From Allodiplogaster sudhausi (lineage: Eukaryota > Nematoda > Chromadorea > Rhabditida > Diplogasteridae), in assembly GCA_945643635.1 (NCBI GenBank), contig CALZFC010000044.1, positions 901,001-965,000 on the forward strand: DNA of 64,000 nt, in the 5' to 3' direction. Position numbers and translations under genes: made by a program. Numbering within the stretch: position 1 is the stretch's first letter; each line of letters begins with the position of its first letter. The notes below the pieces were generated by a model, which was not told the origin of the DNA, ran no database searches, and worked only from the letters and a program-made list of their open reading frames with translations. Below, piece by piece: positions 25,063-38,300 of this stretch.

Positions 25063-27489
25063 TTATTTCTTGCCAGAGCATCGTCCGCAAGTGGCCGGGC
25101 ACTGCTGGGTCATGAGCTGGAAGTAGAGCGCGTTGTTGCAGAGATACGCGACATTCGGGCAGTCCGAGCGGCCAGTGCGGGGGTTCACCATGTCGACGCA
25201 GGCTGGAAAGGTTTATTCTGGAAACAAATTGAATTTGATAACATTACATTCTCTTTTGTGATGCTAAAATTAATAATTAATTTTTAATATTCAACTAGTA
25301 AATAGTCTAGTTTTAATATAATAAGGTTATAAGTGAATTTTGGACTGACGAATCGTCGTGGTCGTTGCCGTGCCCGAGCACCTTCCACAAGTGAGCGGAC
25401 ACTGCTGGGACAGAAATTGGAAGTAGACCGCTTGATTGCAGAGAGACGCAACTTTCGGGCAGTCCGAGCTCATGTCAACGCAGGGAGGAGTGGCTAATTT
25501 GGAAACAAATGTTATTAAATGGTGTTACATTCGCTGTTGTATTGCTAGAATTTATAATTGATTTTTAATAATCAATTAATAAATATATTTTTTAGCAACT
25601 GACTCGTCGTGCTCGTTCCCGTGCCCGAGCATCGTCCACAAGTGGCCGGGCACTGCTGAGTCATAAGCTGGAAGTAGACGGCGTTGTTGCAGAGATACGC
25701 GACGTTCGGGCAGTCCGAGCGGCCAGTGCGGGGGTTCACCATGTCGACGCAGGCTGGAAATGCTAGTCTTGTGTTAGAAATACATATGTATTACTACATG
25801 TTGTAACATTTTCTTATGGTGTGCTAATAACTAATACTTAATTTATAATAATCAATTTTTGAACAGATTATTTTTTACGTAAGAAAGTTATAAGTGAATT
25901 TTGGCAACTAACGCGTTGTGGTCGTTCCCGTGCCCGAGCACCTTCCGCAAGTGAGCGGACACTGCTGGGTCATGAGCTGGAAGTAGACGGCGTTATTGCA
26001 GAGATACGCAACACTCGGACAGTCAGAGACGCCCGTTCGGGGGTTCACCATGTCTACGCAGGCTGAAAAGGTGACAATGAGTCATGGAATCATTAATTAC
26101 TACAAATTTATGTATGTATGTACGTATGTAGAATAGATGGCATCGACAATAAAATTTATGTAATAATATAACATATATAAATATAATAGAAGGATTAAAA
26201 TAGCTTATGGTTAGAATGGCAGTGAACTGTTACTGACATGAAGAGGGAGTCGTAGGTGCGGTCGTGGGAGGGGTTGTGGGGGCTGCTGTTGTGGGACCAG
26301 TCCTGAGTCCAGTCGTGGGGGCTGTCGTGGGGGCCGTTGTTGTGGGGGCTGTTGTGGGGGCTACAGTTGTGGGGGCTGCTGTTGTGGGGGCTGCTGTTGT
26401 GGGGGCTGCTGTTGTGGGGGCTGCGGTCGTGGGGGCCGTTGTTGTGGGGGCTGTTGTGGGGGCTACAGTTGTGGGGGCTGCTGTTGTGGGGGCTGCTGTT
26501 GTGGGGGCTGCTGTTGTGGGGGCTGCTGTTGTGGGGGCTGCTGTTGTGGGGGCTGCGGTCGTGGTGGCCGTTGTTGTGGGGGCTGTTGTGGGGGCTACAG
26601 TTGTGGGGGCTGCTGTTGTGGGGGCTGCTGTTGTGGGGGCTGCTGTTGTGGGGGCTGCTGTTGTGGTTGCTACGGTCGTGGGGGCCGTTGTTGTGGGGGC
26701 TGTTGTGGGGGCTACAGTTGTGGGGGCTGCTGTTGTGGGGGCTGCTGTTGTGGGGGCTGCTGTTGTGGGGGCTGCGGTCGTGGGGGCCGTTGTTGTGGGG
26801 GCTGTTGTGGGGGCTACAGTTGTGGGGGCTGCTGTTGTGGGGGCTGCTGTTGTGGGGGCTGCTGTTGTGGGGGCTGCTGTTGTGGGGGCTGCTGTTGTGG
26901 GGGCTGCTGTTGTGGGGGCTGCGGTCGTGGGGGCCGTTGTTCTGGGGGCTGTCGTGGGGGCCGCTGTTGTGGGAGTGGTCGTGGGGGCGACGGTGGTGCC
27001 GACTGTGGTGCTCGGAGTGAGCTCGGCCATCGTGCAGCAGGTCGTGTCCCCAACGCACACCTGGCCGGTCGGGCAATCGATGCCCAAGGCAGGAATGCAG
27101 GCTGCAAGTTGACAAGTGACTCGGATCATGGAGTGAGATTTCGGCCATGCACATTCTCAATTCTTCCGACTTTCCTCAATTTAGAAAAAAAACTCTACAT
27201 TGGGAGTGTTCAATTTAAGTTTTATCATGCAGTTGTTGTTTTCTTTCAAATTAGCGAAGCCGCGGTTATGAGATTCCATCTTCCTTGTCTGTTTAGTCAG
27301 TGACATAGAGAGATTAAAGCGGTTTTTGGTTTCTAGGTTTTCAACCCATTCCCAGGATAGGCGCGGATCCCATTAGGCAAATGGCAGGACAAAAGAAAGT
27401 GACTGACGTCCCTGCCCGGGGCTGCCGCTCGGACATTGGCTGGCGACGGAGACTGCGAGGAGGAGGACGAGGAAGGCCGAAGAGTGCAT
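25063..27489 (-). CDS. Secreted mucin-like ShKT protein with four ShKT domains
   Basis: Exons: 27418-27489 (signal peptide, MHSSAFLVLLLAVSVAS), 26238-27101 (CC module IDCPTGQVCVGDTTCC, then about 250 residues of Thr/Pro/Ala repeats), and four ShKT exons at 25913-26062, 25604-25753, 25350-25493 and 25063-25202, ending SGKK-stop. Phases agree throughout. The third ShKT domain (25350-25493) lacks the VNPRTG insert and so looks like a canonical ShKT; the others have it. The Thr-rich block is a likely heavily O-glycosylated stalk of the mucin type. It is an expanded tandem relative of the two-domain genes at 20.2 and 22.7 kb: two extra ShKT exons and a blown-up linker. A surface-coat or secreted role is plausible, function unknown. 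Confidence 0.88.
26244..26990. repeat. Coding minisatellite, 15-bp unit with higher-order blocks
   Basis: The unit GGGGGCTGCTGTTGT (plus strand) encodes the PTTAA-type repeat on the minus strand. Variant units (GGTCGTGGGGGCCGTTGT and GGGGCTACAGTTGT) recur about every 120-150 bp, so the array has grown by duplication of multi-unit blocks, at least five of them. All indels keep the minus-strand frame, and the other strand is also open for more than 280 codons as a by-product. Confidence 0.95.
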
Positions 27490-27537
27490 TCTGGACTGAG
27501 GAGAAGAGAAGGAGGTGAGGAGGCATTGCCAGACACC

Positions 27538-27549
27538 TCTTATCTAATG
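27538..27549 (-). promoter_or_regulatory. TATA-like position of ShKT gene 3
   Basis: ATTAGATAAGAGG occupies the position of the TATA box in gene 2, 49 bp before the ATG, but is degenerate. Confidence 0.3.
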
Positions 27550-28153
27550 CCGATTCGAATCTCTCCCCGTCGGCTGAACAAGCGAATAACTCGTCACTTT
27601 TAGGAACTTTGTGATGTTTGGTTGCTGTAAGAGGACAAAACACACCTGCCGCTATTTTAATCGGCCATTCTGTCGCTGTCACCTTTCTCTCTCTCTCTCT
27701 CACTCTCTCTCTCTGTCTTCTCTATCTCTCTCTTCTGTGACTATCTCAAGCTTCTCTGATTATATCACTGTCGGCGCTCTCTCCTCTCGTGGTCTGCACC
27801 TCGTGCACCCTCTGTCGTCTCTGTCGACACACCCGGTGCATCCTGAAAGCTATGCAAGGAGTGCCATCGGGTGGGAAGAAGAGTCAGTTTCTGCCCTTCC
27901 TACAAAATTAGCACACCATTTTCACCAAGTGATAAGAGGCAAGACACTTAACAACTTGAGAGAGTTATCGTATGAAGCGTAATTTTATCAAACAGCAGAA
28001 GCTCTTAATGTGCTCATTATGCTATGCGAAATTCGATGTCTGGCAAGCCTGCGAGGAGAACCAGCGTGGGAGCTGTGAATAAAGAAGGGAGAGACCAACC
28101 GGATTGATGGCCGTATATACATACATATATACATACATACATATATAGATATA

Positions 28154-28240
<87 letters not shown>

Positions 28241-29069
28241 AAAATGTTTATATAAAGATATTCGCTTAGAAAGCTGCTCAAGTAGAATTTTTAAATGTTC
28301 ACTTTTAGAGTCTCAGCTGACTATGGAGAAGCGTCGTTAGGTTAAATTGCATTTTGTAGCAGGTTTTCTATCTTACAATTAGTGCTAAAAATTATCTTTC
28401 GGGTGATCTATCGCACGACACATTTCGACGAGCTCTAGCATGTTTCCCTGTCAATAAACTGTTTAAATTCGCGCGATTCTGTGCATTTACAACGTTTATG
28501 CGGTAATGGAGAGATAAAGCTGAACTATGTATGTAGTTCCTAATTGTTTCAATGTATGAACCCACGATAATCTTGTCTGGCGCTGTTAGGCTGAATCTTA
28601 ATGCCTGGCAAGGGAGCAGTGGTACACATTTAAACGAGGCTTACAGCCCTCGGTCACGCTGAAATCGCAATCCGCGCTTCCTGTCCATTCTATGCACTCT
28701 CATGGTCTCGCTTTCCGTCGTTCTCACCCTCTCTTCCTGTCCCTTCTTGCTCCTTTCGTAGCAAAGAGCTCTTGCTCGCTCGCGTACTCCTCATCCGCTT
28801 GAAAAGAGTTTATCGAGTGACCCGCATCAATTTATGGCTTCTTTCTGGCGCAGGTGCATCAGTGAAAGTACTCTCGCACTGACAGAGGGTCATGCTCAAA
28901 AAGTGAAATTTAGGATTTACTATTTACAAATAGTCTATCCTCATTCAATATCGTCAGCATAATTATTAACCGTCGAATCTCCAGTGTAGTAGACTTTTAC
29001 ATTCCCCTGTTCCTATGATGAGCCCTGTCATATTCCATTGATCTTGGCTGTACATGAAATCTTGAGCAG
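27550..29069. other. Intergenic with microsatellites
   Basis: It holds a CT-rich tract (27685-27735), mixed TATA/CATA repeats from 28110, an (AT)n/(GT)n block at 28158-28240, and a GC-richer patch at 28640-28880 with no supported exon. Confidence 0.5.
28152..28240. repeat. (AT)n-(GT)n microsatellite
   Basis: About 65 bp of AT followed by about 20 bp of TG. Confidence 0.95.
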
Positions 29070-29590
29070 ATGGATGCTACTACTCCGGTGGTCGATTCAT
29101 TCGTTTACTGCATACTCGAGCTGAACTCGGATGGCTGGCAGAGGCGAAATCGGACAGAAAAAGTGACGCAGGTGATAAAATGTTCAAGATATGCGAGGGC
29201 TCAAAATGCTTGCCCAAGAATGTGGTATCTGCTGCTTTTTTTACCGGTACGGACTTAATTTAATAGCTTTTTCCCCAGGTGACATGTCGACCGAATTCAT
29301 GCGCCGCTTTCCTGCTTGTGAACGTCTACTAACAGGCATAAGTCGGCCAGCTGACAGTCATGGACGAATCGGGCCATTGCCGTGAGAGTTGTTCAAAAAA
29401 TATGCCGTTGATGGTTATGGTAAGTCGTTTTTTCTGATTATTTTCTACATATCACATATACAAATTATACTTTCTAAAGACAAAGTGCTGACATTGTCAA
29501 GGGAATATTTCTAATCTTTTTTTCCTTCTGAAGGGCGGAAGTGACTACGAGGTAGCGAGTGCCTTCTTCTACGACCGATCGATAGTATTC
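29070..29590 (+). CDS. Possible exons of an unidentified gene (fragment)
   Basis: Three exon-like pieces lie in order. 29070-29171 (MDATTPVVDSFVYCILELN...) ends at CAG|GTGATA. A second piece after TTTTCCCCAG (29280) ends at ATG|GTAAGT (about 29419). A third after CTGAAG (29534) reads GGSDYEVASAFFYDRS. The phases do not join cleanly and the second piece has stops in the frame that fits the third. It could be the wreck of a gene or wrongly chosen exons. No family recognised. Confidence 0.25.
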
Positions 29591-31019
29591 CTATGTATGT
29601 ACATAGAAACATGAGAACTTCACGCTGTTTAGACTGGAGAATTCGAATGCTTAATACTTTTTTGTTATACGTCCGAGATTGATGATCAATCGAAATATGT
29701 TATATTTTCTTTCTTGTCGATATTTCTTAAAAGTATTGGCATGTTCTCTTTCAATGATTTATCCTTTCCGGGTTTAAATGAACACATGATCCGTTTCAGA
29801 ACGTTCTCACAAGATGGGTGCTCTCCTTCACATTGATCGTCAAGTTGCCATTTTAAAAACTATAGTATGAATTCTAATCATCATAAACAGTCTTTTGCGA
29901 AAATATATCATTAGACTACATTGACGTAAATTCTTCGAATCAAAAGAAGAATATAAGGAATTAAAGAAATTTATGCCTTTCCCAGATGCCTGTGCACTAT
30001 TGCATTTTGGAATTGACTGGATTAATGCAACTAACAATCATCAAGCCTTTACGGGTTTACCACTCCAACGCGTTGAGGTGAAGTGCAGTAACATGTTCCA
30101 GATGCTAGATCGGCCAAAATATTTTAGCAGTTTTTCAATATTCATTTATGCAATGCTTCCTTATTTATTTATTTATTTGTCGTACATGAAATTAATTATT
30201 CAATGTGACAGCGCAAATGTAGGCAATTAATGTCAGTGTTTTTTTTAAACGCGGACGATCACCGAAAAATAATGTGAGATTTTAAATCGCACTCTCTAAC
30301 GCTCGTGATATTTTTACGCAGCTCGTGTGGGCGACTAGTGAAATAGCATGCGAGAATGAGAGTGCTTACTCCCAGGGTGAGAACGCGACAATTTATTATT
30401 TTCGGTGATCGTCCTCCTTTAATGGATTTATAAGGTGGAAAAGACTGTTATACCTTCAACTGTCTCACCTCTTCGCTGATGGCGTGGGCGGTGAAAGGGA
30501 AAGGCGACCTGGCGGGATGCTGCCCTCCATTTCCCTTTCCAGGCGGAGGTCTCATCATTACACTCGGCCATCTTTCTTCTCCTTCTCTGCCGCACTCATT
30601 CCGACCCTCTTTGTCTCCTTGCCACTTTCTCTTTCGTTCAAACTGATTAACAGTTTTTTCATCATCCTAGATGCGCTATCAAATGGCATGGCCTTGGTAG
30701 GAATGAGCAACGATACATTCATTACATACAGTGAAAGAAATGCACTTTGCTCGCACTACCAAAATGAACTTTGTAATACAGCTAATGTAGTTTTGGAATT
30801 CGTCTTGCATAAGTGTAAAACGCTGCACTTTTTGTGAGCGATATTTAGATGCATGTTTTGGCAGTAATCTTATAATAGAAGAGAAACTTGGAAAGTTGAC
30901 CATGAGCATGGGAAGAGACAGGACAGAGCCTTTTGGCACACCACGTACAATATCGTTTTGGCATTGTATATATGTAAATATAAATGAAAGTCAACCTGCC
31001 GCCTTTTAAAACAGTTGAG
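29591..31019. other. Intergenic, contains one MITE
   Basis: AT-rich apart from the TTAA MITE at 30245-30422. A short ATTTATTTATTTATTTG run lies near 30165. No gene is supported. Confidence 0.5.
30245..30422. mobile_element. Complete TTAA MITE, about 178 bp
   Basis: It is bounded by TTAA on both sides, with GGACGATCACCGAAAAATAAT at the left and ATTATTTTCGGTGATCGTCC at the right as long inverted repeats. The centre (CGCACTCTC, CATGCGAGAATGAGAGTG, CAGGGTGAGAACGCG) is shared with the copies at 34.5 and 60.3 kb. Confidence 0.85.
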
Positions 31020-31143
31020 TCACTTGACGTCCGTGAAGAAGGAACTGGGATGATACACGAGCATGGGCTTGCACTCGCGATCCTGAATGGGATCCAGGCG
31101 CAGAGGCTCACGCACGTAGTGCCGTGGCTTCCAGTGAAGTAAC
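31020..31143 (-). CDS. Orphan 3' exon, unidentified
   Basis: The minus strand reads HWKPRHYVREPLRLDP..., then YHPSSFFTDVK-stop (TGA 31020-31022), with codon use like a real exon (GC-rich against an AT-rich background). CTGGAAG just upstream could be an acceptor. I found no partner exons between here and 32 kb, so this is either a terminal exon of a gene I cannot trace or a duplicated fragment. Confidence 0.3.
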
Positions 31144-32377
31144 GCAACAAAAAAAACTTCGATCCATTTGCGCAAGATCAAAAATAATCGAGGCTTACAA
31201 AAAAAACTAAATCACGTCGAAACGCGCTAAGAAGCCGAGCGTGAAATGTATGCGATGTATTTGCTAACTGTTTTAAGTCAAAGCGTGATACCAAAATCAT
31301 ATTAAAAAAAAAAACAATTTTTGCAACAATTGTCCAATGGATTGGCATGGCACGCACCCAAGGGAATGAATGACATTTGTAGAATAGCGAACAGGGAAAT
31401 ACCTACTAAACCTGTCTAATTTCCATTTTGACTTCCCATTTTCATCCATAGCAAGGAGATTTCTCTATCTTCTCTCTCTCTCTGTCTCTCTCTCTCTGTC
31501 TCTCTCTCTGTCGCTCTCTCCCTCTCTCTGTCTCTCTCTCTGTCTTTCTCTCTGTGTCTCTCTCTATCTCTCTATTAAGCATGCAAGGCAGCATGAACTG
31601 TTCCTAAACCGTTCTGCCATTGAACGTTCTGCCTCGGGGCTGTTATTCAGCTGATAAGTGTAATCACTTATGGGGCGAAGGGGGCGGACATACTTGATTG
31701 ATCTGCCAATTAGTCAATTCTCTCTATTTAAGCAGTGCAACGTCCGGGTTGGCTCGTTTCCTCCTTTTACTTTGAAATTAACTCCTGTCAAGCGGAGAAC
31801 TGTTTCTCTATTAATTCAATCCGTCTGCATAAGAAGATACCACAAATGGCCTCTTCTGTTAATAGATTTAGGCCGATCATACTTGCAATTCCTCCGCTAC
31901 ATTTGTTACATATCAATGTGTCAAACCTCTCTGTCCATTTGTTCACATTATTGCTGCCTCTTCTCCTTCCCACCTTCATCAGCTGTTCTTATTGGCATCC
32001 TTCATGTGTTCTCCACAAAGCACGCTCATAGAGTCTTGCCAGCCCTGGGGCCTCCTCCACCCCTTTCCACAGGACCTCATCCACCCCGCGCAGGTACCGT
32101 GATTTCCTATCCCTTCCCCCACCACCTATTGCTAATGCCCAATTAAATTAAATTTAAGTATTTGAGTTTCTTTTTATCCAAACGCACTATATTGCATCTC
32201 ATATTATCCTTATTTGCACCGCGCAGAGTTTACTCATTAAATTTGTTCTCCGGTCACTTCATATCTCTATCAGTGTTGTCAGATTTTAATCGATGTATAT
32301 AAATAAATCAATTTTATATCCTACAAGATCTAGAAATCTCACAATTAGTCTCTCTGTTCGTCTGTTTGCAGATTACG
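31144..32377. other. Intergenic, CT-repeat and a possible short upstream gene
   Basis: A CT-rich microsatellite lies at 31458-31575. CTATTTAAGCAGTGCAAC at about 31726 looks like a TATA box with an initiator, and TTCATCAG (31975-31982) followed by about 110 open bases ending CAG|GTACCG could be an exon. I cannot assemble a gene from these. Confidence 0.3.
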
Positions 32378-35300
32378 ATGAATGCCACTGCCGTCCTCCT
32401 CGCCCTTCTCAGCTTCGCTGCGATGGTCTCCGTGGGTCATGGCTGTATGGCCATGGTCCCAACAGACCCGGCCTTAACCAGGTCAGCTTATTAACAATTA
32501 GTTAATAGGCATGTTAAGCTTAACTATATTTATAAAAACGTGAATTTTGGGACAGGAGTAACCGAATAGTATTTGATACCACTGTCGCACGTTATTAATC
32601 ATTAAAATTCAATATCTCAAACAGTTTCTAAAACAAAGTAAAGCTCTATGCCGTTTCTTTCCTCTTCAAGATAGCGCTGAAAGTTACCTGGAAATCTTTC
32701 TATGAAATGCATATAATATCAAATACCCAATTTCTAACATATCATAAAAACTAAATAAAAAGCGTTTTTATTTTTCGAATTAAATTTTAGGAAGTTATCT
32801 TGTCGACATATCTGTAAAGAATGAAAACTACACCTTCACACTTGCGTTGCAAATGAAAGAGGTAAAAAGGGTCTTAAATTGCGGTGCAGATGTTGATCGA
32901 ATAGGATTATCAAAATCGTTTTAGTAGAAAAGATATAAGGTACTTTTCCTCTACTTTCATATTATTGAATGAATTTTCTGGAAATGGACATTGAAATATA
33001 ATGACATTGTTATCGTGAAAATTTTTTTTGAGCAGTTTTAAATGAGGAATAAACAGCAAAAAAAGGAAAAACTTGTAAATGTACCTAATACAAAACTTCG
33101 GATTTTTGCCATATTTTGGTTGGTGGTCAGGAGAAAATAAATTTCAAGAGTATTTTGACCCCCCAGTTTTCCATATATGCACTCATAGAGTTCTGGTAGC
33201 CAAATTGAACATCTTTAGAAAGAGGCTGCCTTAACTCACTGCAAGCAAATTGCAGACCACCGCCGCTCACTACAGTGGCAGCCACGACGACTGCGGTGGC
33301 AGTGACGTCCACCTCCCAGCCAGCAACTACCACGGCTCTGACAACGACTTCAACAGAGACGACGACGACAGCCTCTACAACGACAACAACGACAACACCG
33401 CCCAACTTGTGTATAGCGTGCACAGCTGCCAGCTTTAAGGTTCCCGACTATTTTTTTATTACGGTGCTATCTATGATTATTAGAAAAATTATTAGCTCTC
33501 AAAAGCAATGCCACTTGACGTGATATTTGGCACATATTGATACGTATTATTGGTTAATATAGAGAATAGAAATTAATAAATAGACTTCCAACGACGTCAA
33601 TGTCTGCACCATCGGCTTCTACTGCACCGATGACGAACTCCTGACTCTGACGACGACCCCTTGCAAGACGGCGGCCTGCAAGAGCGGAGCGAGGCTCTTT
33701 GTCCATGACGTCAGTTAGAGCACAGTAATGTTAAGGATAACATTAGTAAATATATTTATACTGTTTACCCCATGCATCTTACGGGCGGTACTGCATCTAT
33801 CCGGTTTTATCAAAGGTTTAGGAGCCAAAATGTATGTATGTATGTACATATGCATACAAAATCTCAGCCTCTTTCTTCTTCTACTTCACTTTGCAGGCCT
33901 TGGGTGTGAAGAGAGCGATCGGCGACAAGCTGACGTGCTCGGAGACCGCTCCCGCCAAATACGTCGATGGAGCCGGCACGTCCTTTCCAGACAGCGCGCA
34001 AGTCTTCTGCCAAGAGGGTTTTTTTTCTCGATTTTATTCTTCTTTCTTTTATATGACAATTTTTTAACACATTTGCTATGTACATAAATATGTTCTATAG
34101 TAGAAACGTATCGACTGATTTCTACATAGATTTGAGTAGATTTTAACAAGCTATTGGCTAATTATGTATATTATTTATACATACATACATATGTACATCA
34201 CAAACAGATGTGCCACCATAGGGTAATACATATATTACCGGTGAATAGAATTAGAGTCTATTTACATACATATGAATGTATGGATGAATATCTGTGCTAA
34301 TATGAAATATACATATAAAAATGTCGCTCTTCCAGGTTCACAATGCCCTTGCACAGTTGTTGTGTCGCAAAAACCGGGTGTATCGATGCCCGGGCCCACT
34401 CAGTTCCCTCCCGCACTCGGCAAGTACGGCTGCCCCATTGTGGGCTGCGACGGCTTGACTTTGCGATACGACGATGTCAGTGTTAACGATTAAAGGAGAG
34501 CGATCACCGAAAAATTATGCGATATTTCAAATTGCTGCGGCCCTTCGCACTCTCATTCGTACGTGCTATTTTCACGCAGCGCGTTTGTGTGACCTGCGAA
34601 ATAGAACTCGAGAATGAGAGTGAGGAATCACAGGGCAGACGCGGTATGATGAGTGTGCTCACTGTCTTGGTCAATCGAAATTTTTCTAAGTCCAGAACTC
34701 CCGTTGAAATTTTCGACCTTTATTTTTCTAAGTCCAGAAGTCCCCGTTGAAATTTTCACCCTATATTTTTCTAAGTCCAGAACGTCCCGTTGAAATTTTT
34801 CCCGTTATTTTTCTAAGTCCAGGATTCATTCCACCGTGTTCTTGGTCAATCGAAATATCACAAGTCCAGGATCCCAACCGGATCCGAACCTGAGCCGCTT
34901 GTGTCGTAAGTCCCCGTGTTACCAATCGGCCATTCGTCCATCATACCTGCTTGTCAGTGAAGATGTAGACATTCGAGTGGAAGTGATCATACATTAAAGA
35001 TCACACATCACTCACCGGAGGGGGAAATTGCCAAGTATGCTAGTCGAAATATCCCAAGTCCAGAACACTGAGAGGAATCGAACTTGAGCCGCTTGCGTCA
35101 TATGTCGTGAAGTAAACCAATGGGCTATTCGGTCATCATACCAACTTGCAAGTGAAGATGTAGACATTTATGTGGAATGTGATCATACATCACATGATCA
35201 CAGATTATGTCCAAGGGTATAATATTTTTTAGCCAGTGGAAATATCACAAGTCCGGAATAAATAGAGCAAATGATATTGCTCCGAGGAGGAATCGAACCT

Positions 35301-38300
35301 GGGACCTTTCGATTTGTAAACAAACATTCTACCAATGAGCCAATCTGACGTCATACCAACTCGCATCTGAATATGTAGACATGCAAACGTGTATGTAGAA
35401 GCGATACATATTTTCCCAAGTCCAAAATTCACCCTTGTATTATTTCACAAAACATATTGACCTATCTAAATCTTACAAGTCCAGTTATGCATTTTATCAT
35501 ATTCAATATATAACAATCACGATGATGCACAATTCTCAAGAACAGATTTTTCACGAATATTGTTGAGGGTGACATTGTGAAACACTGCAGATTGGATTCT
35601 CTGGTTGGCGACGATACAAGAATTGCAGAGACGAATATTCGTCATGTTGTTCGTCGTAGTGTCGTTAAGTTTTGCACAAACATTGCAAACGGCAATGACG
35701 ATGAATCGGTGGCTTTTCAAGAGGTGTCCATGATTACTTACATGAGATGGACGTTGGAAGGCATCAACGAGTTCCTTGAAGCTCTTCTGCAAATTTATAA
35801 CAAATGGTGAAATTGCAAGAGCACGAGTAAAGTATACCTCGGCCAGTAGACCTATGTATCACAAGTCCCGAATAAATACAGCAATTGAATTTGCCTAAAG
35901 GAGAAATGCAACATCGGAATTTTTGATTTGTAAACGAACCACTACCAATGAGTCAATGAGCCAATCGGCCGTCATACCAGCTCCCAATTGAACATGTGCG
36001 CATACATACGTACATGTACAAGTGACAAGTTATACAATAATATATTCCCAACTCCAAACACTCCATGAATTTATATCATTGCATTTTCACAAGTCCAGGA
36101 AGAATGAGTAGTGAGAGGATGAACAAAATTCTCCAGTGTACAAGCATAAATTAAGAACAAGTATTTCAATGTACTCTATTTAGTATATTGGGCCCAACAT
36201 TTAGGCAGTACAAAGACAGTTGGCAATGCAAAGACATGAATCGTTAGTGCATACATATAGTACAATGAAAACAGCAAATGAGGGATGTCAATAGCTGTGT
36301 ATAAAGTAAGAGAAACTATTATCGAAAATCTCGAAATAAATAAATGAAGGAAGAAAGCTATCGGCCTCCCTGTAATATTAGTTACAAAGATATAGGCATT
36401 CATACGTATATGTTCAAGTGATACAATAATTTATTCCAAGTTCAAAAGCCTACCTAGAATAATTCACCATCGTATTTTTCCAAGTCTATTATAATTTTTT
36501 TCCAGGAAGAAGAAACATACATATTTTATAGTATGCATCTACCTCTAAAATGACGACCAAGTATTTAATGAACTCCAATCGGTAGGCGTAAATTATTTTG
36601 TCAATGTTAGTAAGTCGATTGTTTCAAGAAACAGAAGTGATGAACGCACGTTACAAAGTAATGTTATTTTAATTCGATTACCTATAACAAATAAGCTGTG
36701 ATACGAGGAAGTTCTACAGAAAAACAATTATATTAGAATACACAACTAACCAAAAAATTGTTGTTATAGTTCAATAGTCAGATACATAACTAATGTATAT
36801 CCAATAAGTTCAGTTCGCATTACCAATTCAAGTATGCAACTTATGAATATTATGTACATACAAAAAGGAATTGTCAATGAATGGTTAACGCATATATCAT
36901 ATCAGTTGGACGTAAATAAAGATAGACATTGCCAACGCCAAGGAAGGCATCTAGAACGAAGCCACAAACAATACATTTGATAGCGAAAGTCTAACAGTTA
37001 CTTTGCTTCCTACTCTATGCACTAGTAATATTGAAATTGACGATGTGAAAGACGATCCGTTCTTCATTGTCTGTTACCACATGTTTGACAGCTTCTACTC
37101 ATCTTACATTTCGACCTTTTTATAGAATGTCTAAGAAGAAATCGTAAGCGTGAATTATTTGTCAATGTTAGTTGGTCGATTGTTTTACGAAGCATATGTG
37201 GATGTACTCAAGTTACACATTAATGTTGTTTAACTCGATTAGCCTATAACAAATAAGCAGTGATACTAGGGAATTCTACAAAAAAACAATCATGAAACAA
37301 GGCACAACTCACCAAAAAAAAATCTTGGTGAAGTTCAATAGTCAGACACATAACGAATATATCCATTAAGAATATTATGTACATACAAAGCATATTCTCA
37401 GAGAATAGTTAATACATATATCTTATCAGTTGGACGTATATAAAGAAGATGCTGCAAACACAGATTAAACCAAGTGTGCATCACAAACAATACATTTGAT
37501 TATGAAAGTCACAAATTGCAAACAGTTATCTTGACTCCTTCTCTATGCAATAGCAATATTGAAAGGTGATTTTGCTATCGTTCTCGATATGTGTAATATG
37601 ATCCGTTCTTCATTGAAGAAACTTTATTGTAAATGCAATAGTAGTATTGAAAGTAATGTTGATTCCATACTCGAAAAGGAATATGATCATCATTCATTGT
37701 CTAATGTAAGGTCAAAATGTTGACAGTTTCCTCCTCAATGATTTTCAATCATTCTTGGTACATCGAAATATTACAAACCAAAGAACATCATGGTGAACAA
37801 GAGTGCAAGTACTCTACATACATTGTTTATTGCACACCGAGGCAGGATCATATTGAAACGAAATCGTATTATTAATAATAAATTTACTGTGGAACATATC
37901 ATGGAACTCAACATAGATTTTATTGTCTTTCAAATGACAGCTTAATAGTTATGTTTCATATGTCTAAGCAATCATATGTCTAAGCAATAGCACACTCACC
38001 ACAATGAAGATACTTTTCAGCTGCATTCTGAAAGGATTATCTCTCCATCTTAATTACAATAAAAGGAGGAATGACAGACTAAGGCTTCTTAGCCTCAACA
38101 GTATTCATTCGGTAGGAGATGAGATATGATGGAGTGAAGTAAAAGGTCTATCTATGCATCTATGTATATGGTACCTATGCCAACGAACTACATTAATTTT
38201 ACAAGATTAGTAGGACTGAGCATATTTTGTTATTATTTAGAGAGTTACACGAACATGGATGCACACTTTCCAATTCGTGTACTTGCAATTTTCTCATGTT

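Noticed and set aside
26264..27112. Long plus-strand open frame of Gly/Val/Ala repeats opposite the Thr-rich exon
   Set aside because: It is the automatic complement of a 15-bp repeat coding on the minus strand, with no start context, splice sites or downstream domain.
28152..28240. CRISPR-like or origin-like repeat block
   Set aside because: Simple AT/GT microsatellite without spacer structure in eukaryotic DNA.
36176..36403. 75-codon hydrophobic frame mirrored in both Element P arms as a real membrane protein
   Set aside because: Identity follows from the palindrome; AT-rich composition and lack of exon signals make chance openness more likely.
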